This document shows positions 1 through 9,429 of a DNA stretch of 64,000 nucleotides, piece by piece. This stretch comes from Endobacterium cereale (GTDB lineage Bacteria > Pseudomonadota > Alphaproteobacteria > Rhizobiales > Rhizobiaceae). The notes beneath the pieces are model-generated. The model ran no database searches and was not told the DNA's origin. It worked only from the letters and a program-made list of their open reading frames with translations. The stretch spans positions 1-64,000 of the forward strand of contig NZ_WIXI01000040.1 in the NCBI RefSeq assembly GCF_009617585.1, in the 5' to 3' direction. The position numbers were made by a program, and so were the translations under genes. Position 1 is the stretch's first letter. Each line of letters begins with the position of its first letter.

Positions 1-1054
1 TGGTGGATGGCCTGAAGTCAATTCCGGCCAGACCCTGCGTCTCGGCGTCAACGATCCGGCCGTGCAGCAGTTGCGCCAACGCCTGATGATCTCCGGCGAC
101 CTTTCGCGTCAGGCTGGTGTCTCTCCGGCATTCGACAGCTATGTCGATGGTGCGGTGAAGCGTTTCCAGTCCCGCCACGGTCTGCCGGCTGACGGCGTTC
201 TCGGCGAATTTTCCGTCAAGGCGCTGAACGTTCCTGCCCAGACCCGCCTGATGCAGCTCGAAACCAATCTGGTTCGCCTGCAGGCGATGTCGGGTGATCT
301 CGGCCCGCGCTACATGATGGTCAACATTCCCGGCGCTTATGTCGAAGCCGTCGAGAACGACCGCGTGGCGCTGCGCAACACCGCCGTCGTCGGCCGTATC
401 GACCGCCCGACCCATGTCATCAATTCCAAGGTCTATGAGGTCATCCTCAATCCGTACTGGACCGCGCCGCGCTCGATCATCGTCAAGGATATCGTGCCGT
501 TGATGCGTAAGGACCCGACCTACCTGACGCGCAACCAGATCCGTCTGTTCGATGGCCGCGGTCAGGAAGTTTCGCCGGAAACGGTCGACTGGCACGCGGA
601 AAAGGCACCGAACCTGATGTTCCGTCAGGATCCGGGCAAGATCAACGCCATGGCGTCCACCAAGATCAACTTCCACAACCCGAACAACGAATACATGCAC
701 GACACGCCCCAGCAGGGCCTGTTCAACAAGCTCATTCGTTTCGAATCCTCGGGCTGCATGCGTATCCAGAACGTGCGCGACCTGAATGCCTGGCTGTTGC
801 GCGACACTCCCGGCTGGTCGCGGCAGGAAATGGAACGCGTCATCGCTACCCGCCAGAACACCCCGATCAAGCTGGCGCAGGAAGTGCCGGTCTATATCGT
901 CTATATCACCGCATGGTCCGCCAAGGATCGCGTCGTGCAGTTCCGCGACGATATCTACCAGCAGGACGGCAGCCAGGAACTGGCTCTGCAGACCACGACC
1001 GGTGTCGAACAGCGCCAGGGCGCACTCACCGAAAGCGACATGCTGCCGCAATAA
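1..1054 (+). CDS. L,D-transpeptidase (YcbB/YkuD type), 5' end missing
   Basis: The frame is open from the left edge to the stop at 1054, so the gene begins upstream and only about 350 residues are seen. A peptidoglycan-binding helical domain lies first (frame around 30-240, with FQSRHGLPADGVLGEFSV), followed by a YkuD catalytic domain. The catalytic cysteine is in the ESSGCMRI motif near 750, followed by a conserved N-D-L-N stretch. The order of domains is that of YcbB-like enzymes, which make 3-3 cross-links between meso-diaminopimelate residues in periplasmic peptidoglycan. The signal peptide would lie outside the window. A GTG at 62 is in frame but is internal, because coding similarity continues upstream of it. 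Confidence 0.88.
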   Translation, partial: GGWPEVNSGQTLRLGVNDPAVQQLRQRLMISGDLSRQAGVSPAFDSYVDGAVKRFQSRHGLPADGVLGEFSVKALNVPAQTRLMQLETNLVRLQAMSGDLGPRYMMVNIPGAYVEAVENDRVALRNTAVVGRIDRPTHVINSKVYEVILNPYWTAPRSIIVKDIVPLMRKDPTYLTRNQIRLFDGRGQEVSPETVDWHAEKAPNLMFRQDPGKINAMASTKINFHNPNNEYMHDTPQQGLFNKLIRFESSGCMRIQNVRDLNAWLLRDTPGWSRQEMERVIATRQNTPIKLAQEVPVYIVYITAWSAKDRVVQFRDDIYQQDGSQELALQTTTGVEQRQGALTESDMLPQ

Positions 1055-1083
1055 TCGGTCTCCGAGACTTTTCGGATATCATG

Positions 1084-1120
1084 CGCCCTTCCGCTTTCGC
1101 GGGAGGGCGTTTTGCTTTTT
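1084..1120 (+). terminator. Rho-independent terminator after the L,D-transpeptidase
   Basis: Arms 1084-1094 and 1099-1109 pair over 11 positions (one T-G pair) around a TTTC loop, followed by TTTTGCTTTTT. It lies 30 bases after the stop codon and separates the transpeptidase from glyA. Confidence 0.85.
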
Positions 1121-1256
1121 GCGTTACGCGTCGGCCTGGATATGGCTACCCTGCGCGTCTTCAGGCCTGCAAATGTCGTTCACCGTATTGCCCTGACCCC
1201 GTCAGCCCGCTAAGACGCCAGACATCGCTTGCCCACCCATTCGAGGAGCTTCGCAT

Positions 1257-2546
1257 ATGTCGACGACTGACGTTTTCTTCTCCCGCCCGCTGGCCGAAAC
1301 CGACCCGGAAATCTTTGGCGCGATCGGCAAGGAGCTTGGTCGTCAGCGTCATGAGATCGAGCTGATCGCTTCGGAAAACATCGTCTCGCGCGCCGTGCTC
1401 GAAGCCCAGGGCTCGATCATGACCAACAAATACGCAGAAGGTTATCCGGGCAAGCGCTATTACGGCGGCTGCCAGTTCGTCGATATCGCCGAAGAACTCG
1501 CCATCGAGCGCGCCAAGAAGCTGTTCGGCGTCAATTTCGCCAACGTCCAGCCCAATTCCGGCAGCCAGATGAACCAGGCCGTGTTCCTGGCGCTCCTGCA
1601 GCCGGGCGACACGTTCATGGGCCTCGATCTCAACTCGGGCGGTCACCTGACCCACGGTTCCCCGGTCAACATGTCCGGCAAGTGGTTCAACGTCGTTTCC
1701 TACGGCGTTCGCGAAGGCGACAACCTGCTCGACATGGATGAAGTCGCCCGCAAGGCCGAAGAAACCAAGCCAAAACTGATCATCGCCGGCGGCACCGCCT
1801 ATTCCCGTATCTGGGACTGGAAGCGTTTCCGCGAGATCGCCGATTCCGTCGGCGCCTACCTGATGGTTGACATGGCGCACATTGCGGGTCTCGTTGCCGG
1901 TGGCCAGCATCCGTCGCCGTTCCCGCATTGCCACGTTGCCACCACCACGACCCACAAGTCGCTGCGCGGCCCGCGCGGTGGCGTGATCCTGACGAACGAC
2001 GAGGATCTGGCGAAGAAGTTCAATTCGGCCGTATTCCCCGGTCTGCAGGGCGGCCCGCTCATGCACATCATCGCCGCCAAGGCCGTTGCCTTTGGTGAGG
2101 CGCTGCAGCCTGATTTCAAGGATTACGCAGCCCAGATCGTCAAGAACGCCAAGACGCTTTCGGAAACGCTGGTTGCCGGCGGCCTCGATATCGTTTCGGG
2201 CGGCACGGACAACCACCTGATGCTGGTCGACCTGCGCAAGAAGAACGCCACCGGCAAGCGCGCCGAGGCAGCTCTCGGCCGTGGTTACATCACCTGCAAC
2301 AAGAACGGCATCCCGTTCGATCCTGAAAAGCCCTTCGTCACTTCGGGTGTCCGTCTCGGCACGCCGGCCGGCACGACGCGCGGTTTCAAGGAAGCCGAAT
2401 TCAAGGAAATCGGCAATCTCATCGTCGAGCTTCTGGATGGCCTGAAGGCCGCCAATTCCGACGAGGGCAATGCCGCTGTCGAAGCATCGGTACGCGAAAA
2501 GGTCATGAAGCTGACCGATCGCTTCCCCATGTACCCCTACATGTAA
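1257..2546 (+). CDS. glyA: Serine hydroxymethyltransferase
   Basis: The 429-residue product interconverts serine and glycine with tetrahydrofolate and is the main cytoplasmic source of one-carbon units. The PLP-binding lysine is Lys234 in the motif [14 protein letters not shown], and the N-terminal IELIASEN and [13 protein letters not shown] segments are those of the family. The length matches bacterial GlyA. The start ATG has a GAGGAG ribosome site 9 bases before it. nrdR follows 19 bases after the stop, and this glyA-nrdR-rib order is usual in Rhizobiales. No known riboswitch is recognisable in the 136 bases between the upstream terminator and the start. Confidence 0.97.
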   Translation: MSTTDVFFSRPLAETDPEIFGAIGKELGRQRHEIELIASENIVSRAVLEAQGSIMTNKYAEGYPGKRYYGGCQFVDIAEELAIERAKKLFGVNFANVQPNSGSQMNQAVFLALLQPGDTFMGLDLNSGGHLTHGSPVNMSGKWFNVVSYGVREGDNLLDMDEVARKAEETKPKLIIAGGTAYSRIWDWKRFREIADSVGAYLMVDMAHIAGLVAGGQHPSPFPHCHVATTTTHKSLRGPRGGVILTNDEDLAKKFNSAVFPGLQGGPLMHIIAAKAVAFGEALQPDFKDYAAQIVKNAKTLSETLVAGGLDIVSGGTDNHLMLVDLRKKNATGKRAEAALGRGYITCNKNGIPFDPEKPFVTSGVRLGTPAGTTRGFKEAEFKEIGNLIVELLDGLKAANSDEGNAAVEASVREKVMKLTDRFPMYPYM

Positions 2547-2565
2547 TCTTGAGGACTGATCGCGA

Positions 2566-3045
2566 ATGCGCTGCCCCTATTGCGGATCCGAAGACACGCA
2601 GGTGAAGGATAGCCGCCCGGCGGAGGATGCAACATCCATCCGCCGGCGTCGCATCTGCCCGGATTGCGGCGGACGTTTCACCACGTTCGAACGCGTGCAG
2701 CTGCGTGAGCTGATGGTCGTCAAGAAAACCGGCCGCAAGGCTCCCTTCGACCGCAACAAACTGGTGCGGTCGTTCCAGATTGCGCTTCGCAAGCGCCCCG
2801 TCGATCCCGATCGCATCGAACGCGCGGTTTCCGGCATCGTCCGGCGTCTGGAAAGCTCCGGTGAGGCGGAAATTTCGTCCGAAGAAATCGGCCTGCAGGT
2901 TCTCGAAGCGTTGAAAAGCCTGGATGACGTCGCTTTCGTGCGTTACGCCTCGGTCTATCGCGATTTCTCCCATGCGGAGGACTTCGAAAAAGTCATCGCC
3001 GAGATCAACGCAAAGATCGGCCGCGACAGCATCGTGGAACCCTGA
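2566..3045 (+). CDS. nrdR: Transcriptional repressor NrdR
   Basis: The 159-residue product is the zinc-ribbon, ATP-cone repressor of ribonucleotide reductase genes. The zinc ligands are visible as Cys3/Cys6 and Cys31/Cys34 (MRCPYC and ICPDCGGRF). The ATP-cone begins near residue 45 ([19 protein letters not shown]). NrdR senses ATP/dATP occupancy and binds NrdR boxes at nrd promoters; no nrd gene lies in this window. It sits between glyA and ribD in a tight same-strand run, so it is probably co-transcribed with them. It is slightly longer than the typical 150 residues, at the C terminus. Confidence 0.96.
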   Translation: MRCPYCGSEDTQVKDSRPAEDATSIRRRRICPDCGGRFTTFERVQLRELMVVKKTGRKAPFDRNKLVRSFQIALRKRPVDPDRIERAVSGIVRRLESSGEAEISSEEIGLQVLEALKSLDDVAFVRYASVYRDFSHAEDFEKVIAEINAKIGRDSIVEP

Positions 3046-3060
3046 TCCGTGGCGCCGGGC

Positions 3061-4185
3061 ATGAGCACACCCGAAGATGACCGCCGCTTCATGGCGGAGG
3101 CCATCCGGGTGTCGCGAACGCATACCGGCCTGACCGACACCAATCCCTCCGTTGGCTGCGTCATCGTCAAGGATGGGCAGATCGTCGGCTCGGCCGTCAC
3201 CGCTATCGGCGGGCGGCCGCATGCCGAAACGCAGGCTATCGCGATTGCCGGTGACATGGCTCGTGGTGCAACCGCTTACGTTACGCTTGAGCCCTGCGCG
3301 CATTGGGGCCGCACACCCCCTTGCGCAAACGCACTGGTCGATGCCGGTGTGGCCCGCGTCGTTGTCGCTGTCTTCGATCCCGATCCACGTGTGGCGGGGC
3401 AGGGGCTGAAAATCCTGTCCGATGCCGGTATCACCGTCGAAACAGGTCTGATGGAGGAAGAGGGCAGGCGCGCGCTTGCGGGCTATCTCATGCGCCAGAC
3501 GCGTGGCCGACCATTCGTGACACTGAAACTTGCTGTTTCAGCGGATGGCATGCTCGGCCGCCGTGGCGAGGAGGTGGCCATCACCGGCGCGCAGGTTCGC
3601 ACCGAGGTTCATCACCTGCGCGCGCAAAGCGATGCAATTCTGGTCGGTATCGGCACGGTCCTGTCGGATGATCCCGAACTGACGGTGCGCATTCCGGGGC
3701 TTGAACATCGTTCACCGCTGCGCATCGTGCTGGATCGAGATGCACGCTTTCCTCAAACCTCGCGGCTTGCGCGGACGGCCGACAATGTGCCGGTGATCGT
3801 CGCAGCTATCGGCGCCGGGGTTGCGGAGACCGACAGTGTGCCTACCGGTGATGCGCCCTGTCGCTGCGGTCAGCATGATCACGCTGAGGAAGCGCGGCAG
3901 ACCGCAATCACTCACATCAATTCCCCAACGCTTGAAGCGCTCCTCAAAAGACTTGCCACGCGCGGCATCTCCACCCTGCTGGTGGAAGGCGGCGCCACGG
4001 TCGCAAGCGCTTTCCTCGCGCAGGATCTCGTTGATCGCATCATTCTTTACGTAAGCGACAAGGTCGTCGGTGAGGGTGGCCTTGAATCGCCGCTGACGCC
4101 ATCCGATATCCCGCCCAGCTTTACTCTTCTCGGCAGCGCCCCAGTCGGGCCTGATCGCGTTTATGAATACGAAAGGTCCGCCTGA
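3061..4185 (+). CDS. ribD: Bifunctional riboflavin deaminase/reductase RibD
   Basis: This is a two-domain riboflavin enzyme. The N-terminal deaminase domain carries the zinc motif (PHAET, then EPCAHWGRTPPC) and the C-terminal domain (from about residue 150, RPFVTLKLAVSADGM) is the NADPH-dependent reductase. It catalyses the second and third steps from GTP toward lumazine. I chose ATG 3061 (374 residues); an in-frame GTG at 3049 would add four residues, and neither has a clear ribosome site. It starts 15 bases after nrdR and its TGA overlaps the ribE start by one base (TGATG), implying translational coupling. Confidence 0.94.
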   Translation: MSTPEDDRRFMAEAIRVSRTHTGLTDTNPSVGCVIVKDGQIVGSAVTAIGGRPHAETQAIAIAGDMARGATAYVTLEPCAHWGRTPPCANALVDAGVARVVVAVFDPDPRVAGQGLKILSDAGITVETGLMEEEGRRALAGYLMRQTRGRPFVTLKLAVSADGMLGRRGEEVAITGAQVRTEVHHLRAQSDAILVGIGTVLSDDPELTVRIPGLEHRSPLRIVLDRDARFPQTSRLARTADNVPVIVAAIGAGVAETDSVPTGDAPCRCGQHDHAEEARQTAITHINSPTLEALLKRLATRGISTLLVEGGATVASAFLAQDLVDRIILYVSDKVVGEGGLESPLTPSDIPPSFTLLGSAPVGPDRVYEYERSA

Positions 4186-4808
4186 TGTTCACTGGTATTG
4201 TTACCGATGTCGGCACGGTTTCCGCTGTCACCCCGTTGGACGAAGGTGTGAAACTGCGCATCGATACCGCCTATGATCCGAATACGATCGACATGGGCGC
4301 CTCCATTTCCCACGCGGGTGTCTGTCTCACCGTCACCGGTTTGCCGGGTGACGGCTCCAATGAGCGCTGGTTCGAGGTCGAGGCATGGGAAGAGGCGCTG
4401 CGCCTAACCACTGTGTCCAGCTGGGTGGAGGGCAGCCGAGTTAATCTCGAACGCGCCCTGAAGATTGGCGATGAGCTCGGCGGACATATCGTGTCCGGCC
4501 ATGTCGATGGCACGGCGGAAATCCTGTCGGTGGAGCCGGAGGGCGAAGCCGTTCGCATCCGTCTGCGCGCGCCCGAACATCTCGCCCGTTTCGTTGCCCC
4601 CAAGGGCTCGGTCGCGCTAGATGGCACATCGCTCACCGTCAATGCTGTCGATGGCGCCGATTTCGATATCCTGCTGATCCGTCACACGCTCGGTGTTACC
4701 AGCTGGGGGGAGCGCAAGGTCGGTGACCGCGTCAATTTCGAGGTGGATACCATGGCCCGTTACGCGGCCCGGCTGGCCGAATTCCCGCAGCCGCAGGCGC
4801 AATCGTAA
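4185..4808 (+). CDS. ribE: Riboflavin synthase alpha chain
   Basis: The 207-residue product has the two tandem lumazine-binding barrels of riboflavin synthase. The first opens with the classic MFTGIVTDVG, and the second begins near residue 97 with GGHIVSGHVDGTAEI. It dismutates two 6,7-dimethyl-8-ribityllumazine molecules to riboflavin and the pyrimidinedione. Its start overlaps the ribD stop. In many Rhizobiales ribH and nusB follow; here they do not, so lumazine synthase must be encoded elsewhere. Confidence 0.96.
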   Translation: MFTGIVTDVGTVSAVTPLDEGVKLRIDTAYDPNTIDMGASISHAGVCLTVTGLPGDGSNERWFEVEAWEEALRLTTVSSWVEGSRVNLERALKIGDELGGHIVSGHVDGTAEILSVEPEGEAVRIRLRAPEHLARFVAPKGSVALDGTSLTVNAVDGADFDILLIRHTLGVTSWGERKVGDRVNFEVDTMARYAARLAEFPQPQAQS

Positions 4809-4840
4809 GGGCGCTGTCCCGCTCTCCGGGAACCAATCGT

Positions 4841-4862
4841 GTCACCCGTCGTTACGGGTGAC
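4841..4862 (+). terminator. Hairpin after ribE
   Basis: Arms GTCACCCGT (4841-4849) and ACGGGTGAC (4854-4862) form a perfect 9-bp stem with a 4-base loop, 32 bases after the ribE stop. No U-tract follows, and the ribosome site of the next small gene begins 8 bases later, so it may be an attenuator or an mRNA end rather than a classical terminator. Confidence 0.45.
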
Positions 4863-4883
4863 TTCGTGTCGGAGGAGCAAAGC

Positions 4884-5024
4884 ATGAAGCTGGTGCTGAT
4901 TTCCACATCCATAGGCGTGGTGCTGCTGGCGATGGCCGTCACCTATGTCCTGCCATCCATGCATGGCGCGGCCAAATCACGCGAATACGCGCAGTCGAAT
5001 TTCAATTTCCATGTAGAAAACTGA
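4884..5024 (+). CDS. Small single-pass membrane peptide, function unknown
   Basis: This 46-residue frame starts with ATG preceded by a strong GGAGGAG ribosome site with 6-base spacing. Residues 2-24 are one hydrophobic segment (KLVLISTSIGVVLLAMAV), followed by a short polar tail ending FNFHVEN. I do not recognise a family. The strong ribosome site and the transmembrane pattern argue that it is translated. It follows the riboflavin genes and precedes the chemoreceptor; there is no clue to its role. An in-frame ATG further upstream (4839) lies in the hairpin and is not supported. Confidence 0.55.
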   Translation: MKLVLISTSIGVVLLAMAVTYVLPSMHGAAKSREYAQSNFNFHVEN

Positions 5025-5352
5025 GTATCGTTCCGGTTGCTGCGTCTGTTGCAACCGTTAAGCGGCAAGGCTTGCGCCGTTGTTTCCACAGATGATTGCA
5101 TTGTTGCGACAATATCTCGGAAATGACTATTAAGTGACTCTATGTGTTGATAAAAATACTGCTGAAAAAATAGCATTTAATCAAATTTAAACCACGGCAA
5201 GTCTAGGTATATTGTCGGCAGTAAGGGGTGTCTTTGTCGCGATGTTTGCGATGTCGGCTGCCATGCAAGAAATTTTCATCAACAGATCTTCCTGAATTCG
5301 ATCGCCTGCCGGCGCTCGGGCGCGGTCGTCTGTGCGCCATTCGGAACCCGCC
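5025..5352. other. Intergenic region before the chemoreceptor gene
   Basis: About 330 bases with no credible gene. The middle (about 5135-5195) is conspicuously AT-rich compared with the surroundings and probably holds the promoter of the chemoreceptor gene. A small inverted repeat, ATTGT-4 bases-ACAAT, lies at 5100-5113. No sigma-54 or other specific element could be assigned. Confidence 0.4.
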
Positions 5353-7356
5353 ATGTTGCAATATCTCGATAATGCAAAAATCCGCACCAAGATCGTCGTT
5401 CTCGTCGCCCTTATGGGCATCATTTCCTTTGCCGGTCTTGTTTATGTCAGCGCCCAGTTCAAGGATGCCGACAAGCGGTATACCGATTTTATCGGCCATG
5501 AGAGCCTGGCGGCAACTCTGAATGCCCGTGCTACAGGCGGCCTCCTGCAAATGGGGCTTCAGCTTGGGCTGACGCTGGTCAACGATCCTGCCTCTCCGGA
5601 ATTTTCTGCCGCCGTGAAGAAATATCAGGGCGATCTGGTGCTGATGAAAGAGCGTGTCGCCAAGACTGCGGAACTTGTACCGTCGCGCGGTCCTGCCACC
5701 GCTGCCATGCTGAAAGCAGTCGATGAATTCGACCTGATCGGCAAGCGCGTCATCGAATTGGCGCAGACCGGTCAGACCATACAGGCACGTACTGCCATGC
5801 GCGAAGCCGGTGCCAAGGTCATGGCCACGCTGCCGCTGTTTGCCACTGGCAATGATGAACTGATGAAGGCCGCTGACGAAGGCGCCGCAAAGCTGACTGC
5901 GGAAAACGGTTTCACCATCATGGCTGGCCCGATCGTGCTGGGTATCGCCATCGTCGTCATGGCATTTCTGGCACTTTATATCGCCACCGTCAGCATCGTC
6001 GGCCCGATCAACCGCCTGAACGCTCGTATGGTGTCGTTGGCGGACGGTGATACCGAAGCCGAAATCCCCGGTCTGGTTCGCAAGGACGCCGTCGGACAGA
6101 TGGCCAAGGCCGTTTCGATTTTCCGTGACCAGGCCCTTGAAAGCACCCGCCTGTCCCGCGAGGCCGATGCCGGCCGCAGCCAGTCGGAACAGGAAGCCCG
6201 CACCCGTGACGCCGCCAAGGCCAGAGACGCTGCCGACATCAAGACTGCGGTCGATGCGTTGGCACTCGGCCTGCAGCGCCTGTCGGATGGAGATGTCGCC
6301 TACCGCATCGCTCAACCTTTCGTCGATCATCTCGACCAGTTGCGCGGCAATTTCAACGCCTCGCTGGAAAAGCTGCAGGCAACACTGAAAACGGTCGGCG
6401 GCAATGCCACGGCCATCTCCTCGGGTGCCGACGAAATCCGTTCGGCCGCTGACGATCTGGCCAAGCGCACCGAAAAGCAGGCCGCTTCGCTGGAAGAAAC
6501 CGCCGCTGCCCTCGATGAGATGACAACCACCGTTCGCGACAGTGCCAAGCGCGCCGAAGAAGCTGGCGTCTTGGTCGAAAAGGCCCGCACGGAAGCCGAG
6601 CGTTCCGGCGACGTCGTCCGCAAGGCCGTCTCCGCCATGGAAGAGATCGAGAGTTCGTCCGGCGAAATTTCCAATATCATCGGTGTCATCGATGACATCG
6701 CTTTCCAGACCAATCTTCTCGCCCTGAACGCGGGCGTCGAGGCAGCGCGTGCAGGTGAGGCCGGAAAGGGTTTTGCTGTCGTTGCCCAGGAAGTCCGTGA
6801 ACTCGCACAGCGTTCCGCCAACGCCGCCCGCGAAATCAAGGTCCTGATCGGCAAGTCGGGCAACCATGTCCGCACCGGTGTCGATCTTGTCGGCGAAACC
6901 GGCGAGGCGCTGCAGGCCATCGAGCACGAGGTCAAGGAAATCTCCACGCTGGTGCGTGCCATCATCGAAGCCTCGCGTGAACAGGCCAACGGCATTCAGG
7001 AGATCAACACCTCCATCAATGCCATGGACCAGAGCACCCAGCAGAACGCGGCTATGGTTGAAGAATCAAATGCTGCCAGTCACGGCCTTGCAAGCGAAGC
7101 CGCCGCGCTCACGCATTTGCTTGGCCAGTTCAACCTCGGCAATGGCGGGTCGCACGGCAGTGCCTCGGGTCATGCCTTCGGTGCCGGTTCCAATGCTGGC
7201 GCCCGGTCGAGTGCTGCGCCGCAGGCCGTAACGCATTCCTCGCGTCCCGTGGCGTCTCCGGCTCGACAGATGGTCAACAATCTGGTCCGTCGCGTCTCCG
7301 GCGGCGGTGCGGCCGCCGCCGTTGCTCCCTCCGGCGACGCCTGGGAAGAATTTTGA
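5353..7356 (+). CDS. Methyl-accepting chemotaxis protein
   Basis: This 667-residue transmembrane chemoreceptor has a first membrane segment at about residues 14-34, a periplasmic helical sensor of about 150 residues, a second membrane segment at about 190-212, HAMP domains, and a long cytoplasmic signalling coiled coil. The hairpin tip that binds CheA/CheW is plainly present ([22 protein letters not shown]). The C terminus is a low-complexity Ala/Ser/Gly linker ending WEEF, a pentapeptide-like tether for CheR/CheB. I chose ATG 5353; an in-frame GTG at 5332 is possible. The ligand cannot be told from the sequence, and no other che gene is nearby. Confidence 0.95.
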   Translation: MLQYLDNAKIRTKIVVLVALMGIISFAGLVYVSAQFKDADKRYTDFIGHESLAATLNARATGGLLQMGLQLGLTLVNDPASPEFSAAVKKYQGDLVLMKERVAKTAELVPSRGPATAAMLKAVDEFDLIGKRVIELAQTGQTIQARTAMREAGAKVMATLPLFATGNDELMKAADEGAAKLTAENGFTIMAGPIVLGIAIVVMAFLALYIATVSIVGPINRLNARMVSLADGDTEAEIPGLVRKDAVGQMAKAVSIFRDQALESTRLSREADAGRSQSEQEARTRDAAKARDAADIKTAVDALALGLQRLSDGDVAYRIAQPFVDHLDQLRGNFNASLEKLQATLKTVGGNATAISSGADEIRSAADDLAKRTEKQAASLEETAAALDEMTTTVRDSAKRAEEAGVLVEKARTEAERSGDVVRKAVSAMEEIESSSGEISNIIGVIDDIAFQTNLLALNAGVEAARAGEAGKGFAVVAQEVRELAQRSANAAREIKVLIGKSGNHVRTGVDLVGETGEALQAIEHEVKEISTLVRAIIEASREQANGIQEINTSINAMDQSTQQNAAMVEESNAASHGLASEAAALTHLLGQFNLGNGGSHGSASGHAFGAGSNAGARSSAAPQAVTHSSRPVASPARQMVNNLVRRVSGGGAAAAVAPSGDAWEEF

Positions 7357-7401
7357 CAAGGACTTTTAGAAAGCACTTTTAAGAAGCACTTTTCGAGAAT
7401 G

Positions 7402-7439
7402 CAGGAAGGGCCGGACGAGCGATTGTCCGGCCCTTCCTG
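7402..7439 (+). terminator. Strong hairpin after the chemoreceptor gene
   Basis: Perfect 15-bp stem (7402-7416 with 7425-7439, arms CAGGAAGGGCCGGAC / GTCCGGCCCTTCCTG) and an 8-base loop, 45 bases after the stop codon. The following bases are only weakly T-rich. Confidence 0.7.
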
Positions 7440-7760
7440 TGGTTTGATAATCGGCATCGCCATCGGCTGGTTGTCACTAGAGAAAAACGCGTGCAGGCGC
7501 GACCTGCGCCTGGTTCACCATAAGGGAACGGTCACCTATCTCTTAATCGGGATCAAAAGGCTGCGAGGGTGAACCCTGCTTTCTCCCTTCTATCCGGAAT
7601 TTCTGGCCCGCAAGCCGTGTGCGCCCCGCATCGTCGCGGCGCTGCCGTGTCGTGTGCAGGGTCGCCAGTGCCATCATGCCGCTGATGATGACGGTCGCCA
7701 TTACCGTGCTGGAGTTTTATGGCCTGTATCCAACCATCCCTGCCATTGGTGCGCACATAA
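7440..7760. other. Intergenic region between the two terminator hairpins
   Basis: About 320 bases without a supportable gene. Short open frames exist on both strands, including a plus-strand one with a hydrophobic stretch near 7679-7740, but none has a ribosome site together with a sensible end. Confidence 0.4.
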
Positions 7761-7785
7761 AAAGGCCCCGACAATCGGGGCCTTT
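7761..7785 (-). terminator. Rho-independent terminator of the exported-protein gene
   Basis: Arms AAAGGCCCCGA (7761-7771) and TCGGGGCCTTT (7775-7785) form an 11-bp stem with a 3-base loop. Read on the minus strand it is followed by a T-rich run, and it lies just past the stop of the minus-strand gene ending at 7823. Confidence 0.85.
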
Positions 7786-7822
7786 CATTCGCTCCGGCAT
7801 CTGCCGCCAGAAGCGGTCGCGT

Positions 7823-8233
7823 TCAGCGCGCGCCGTTGATGATGTTGCAAAGGCCTTCATTGACGATCTTCTTGTCGGTCAGCTGGCCGGCCTGAATGTC
7901 GAAAATGGCATCCACGCGCACATTGGCGCCCTGCTGGCGGGCAACCACGCGCAGGGTCTGGATACGGCCCGAACCGGTGGTTTCCTGGAAGGCATTGATG
8001 GAGGACAGCCCCTTGTCGATCCTGACGCCGTCAAAACCCTCGGCAGACACGGCCTGTGCCAGCTTCTGCAGCATGGCCGGCGCCTTCGCCTTCGGGAATA
8101 CTTCAAAAGTGCGATAGCTCATGGCTGACAGCATCGGCACGCCGCTGACCTTGAAATTTGCATTGCACGGTGCTGCGTTGGCTGCACCGGCAATCAAACC
8201 CGCCGCTGCCAGCGAAAGGCAAAATAGTCTCAT
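7823..8233 (-). CDS. Exported protein of unknown function
   Basis: The 136-residue product begins with a clear Sec signal peptide (MRLFCLSLAAAGLIAGAANA, cleavage probably after ANA). The mature part has two cysteines, one near the new N terminus (APCNANFK) and one near the end (EGLCNII), which could form a disulfide. I do not recognise a family. A GGGGTTGGGAA stretch precedes the ATG, and a good terminator follows at 7761-7785, so it is probably a monocistronic periplasmic protein gene. Confidence 0.7.
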   Translation of the reverse strand: MRLFCLSLAAAGLIAGAANAAPCNANFKVSGVPMLSAMSYRTFEVFPKAKAPAMLQKLAQAVSAEGFDGVRIDKGLSSINAFQETTGSGRIQTLRVVARQQGANVRVDAIFDIQAGQLTDKKIVNEGLCNIINGAR

Positions 8234-8385
8234 TTCCCAACCCCTTGATCAAATCATGATACAACGGAGCGGGAAACTAGGAGACCGTGTCGGTTTCGCA
8301 AGCTGAATTGTTTGCGCTTCGATAAATAGGGGAAGAATACCCTGTCGGCCGCCATCGTTTCCCGGCGCCGTCGCTCGGGTTCACG

Positions 8386-8676
8386 TCAGGCTTCTTCGGT
8401 CTCTTCCGTGCGCAGAACACGGATGATTTTGGCGCAATCTGCATTTTCCGGCGAAAGCAGCGTGACCGGATCGACCATGCCGACCCCGACGCCGATGGCA
8501 TTGGCGGCTGCCCAGCCCCAGTTCTGTTCCGCCATTTCCAGAAGCCGAGGTCCTTCGCTGGTCACGCAGTTTCTGGCCGCATCCATCAGTTCTGCCGAGG
8601 GCAGACGGTCGTTCAGTTCCGCCTGCAGCGGGGTCACGACGAAGATGGCGAAGAGATAGCTGAAGAAATCGGACAA
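8386..8676 (-). CDS. Hypothetical protein with a TTG start
   Basis: The 96-residue frame begins with TTG, preceded at 7 bases by a good AGGAG ribosome site, which fixes the start. The N terminus (SDFFSYLFAIFVVTPLQAEL) is hydrophobic and could be a membrane anchor or an uncleaved signal. A Gly/Ala-rich segment (AANAIGVGVGMV) follows, with two cysteines later. No family is recognised. It is on the same strand as the exported-protein gene downstream, about 150 bases away. Confidence 0.6.
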   Translation of the reverse strand: MSDFFSYLFAIFVVTPLQAELNDRLPSAELMDAARNCVTSEGPRLLEMAEQNWGWAAANAIGVGVGMVDPVTLLSPENADCAKIIRVLRTEETEEA

Positions 8677-8808
8677 TCGGGTCTCCTGAATGTTTTCAGC
8701 TATCTGGGTATCCGATTATCGCTGCGCAAGTGTGACGAGCCCGCTGTTGTGCGGGATATCGTGTGGGCTCTTGTTTACATCGTCGGGCGGCCGCCTAGAA
8801 AGGTCGGT

Positions 8809-9165
8809 TCACTCGACAGGCTTAAAACCGCTTTCATCAAGATCAGGATGGACGCCGGTGAAAAACCACTCGGACAAATCATCCAGTCGTGCATAGGCGC
8901 GTTCGTAATATTCCGGTTCGTAAACGCGCGGAAAATCACCATGCCGCGTCCAATCTGGAACGAATCTTTGTAGATACCAGAAGCCTTCCGCGATCCACCG
9001 CTGCGTTCCTTCTTCAGCGGCTTGTGCATGGCAGGCGTCATGCATTGCGTGGCACAATCGAGAAAACGCGGACTGGTCCCAGATCAAATCGTTGCGCAAG
9101 GCGAGGAGAAACGAACCTTCCGCTGCGGCAAACTCACCTCTCAGCTTTTCAAGGTATTCGGTCAC
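8809..9165 (-). CDS. Hypothetical protein
   Basis: From GTG 9165 this encodes about 118 residues beginning MTEYLEKLRGEFAAAEGSFLLALRNDL. An AAGGGG ribosome site lies about 6-9 bases before this GTG; an ATG at 9219 would add 18 Arg/Thr-rich residues that look non-coding. The protein is rich in Trp, Tyr, His and acidic residues, with no membrane segment. I do not recognise the family. It could be cytoplasmic and stands alone on the minus strand, divergent from the permease gene at 9430. Confidence 0.6.
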   Translation of the reverse strand: MTEYLEKLRGEFAAAEGSFLLALRNDLIWDQSAFSRLCHAMHDACHAQAAEEGTQRWIAEGFWYLQRFVPDWTRHGDFPRVYEPEYYERAYARLDDLSEWFFTGVHPDLDESGFKPVE

Positions 9166-9429
9166 TCGACGGCCCCTTCTGTCTGTTGCCGCGCCTCTGG
9201 TTGACGTCAGTCGCAGCATAAGCTTTTGGAAAGCCGAATGGAGGTCGGCCGCGAGATCGTTTCGCAGCTTTCTTCCACGACCTTCCGCCCCATCAAATCC
9301 GCTTGCAGGCTTTTCGCAACCGGAGTATCAGCCGCGATCATCATACAGCGTCGAAACGGCTGACAGACCGCGAAACGTATCTGTCCGAAACCCCGTCTCG
9401 CAACCGGCGTCCTGGAGCGCCTTTCCATC

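Noticed and set aside
1121..1256. Possible riboswitch leader before glyA
   Set aside because: The region is short and I cannot find the conserved cores of glycine, SAM or THF riboswitches.
5203..6927. Open frame of over 500 codons on the minus strand across the chemoreceptor gene
   Set aside because: It is antisense to clear chemoreceptor coding sequence. Long shadow frames are common in GC-rich genes, and its product is His/Asp/Gly-rich without any domain.
7619..7790. Plus-strand frame with a hydrophobic stretch near 7679
   Set aside because: It runs through a terminator hairpin and on into the antisense of the exported-protein gene, so no sensible end exists.
8240..8262. FNR-like TTGATCAAATCA sequence upstream of the exported-protein gene
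   Set aside because: The second half-site does not match and the spacing is wrong.
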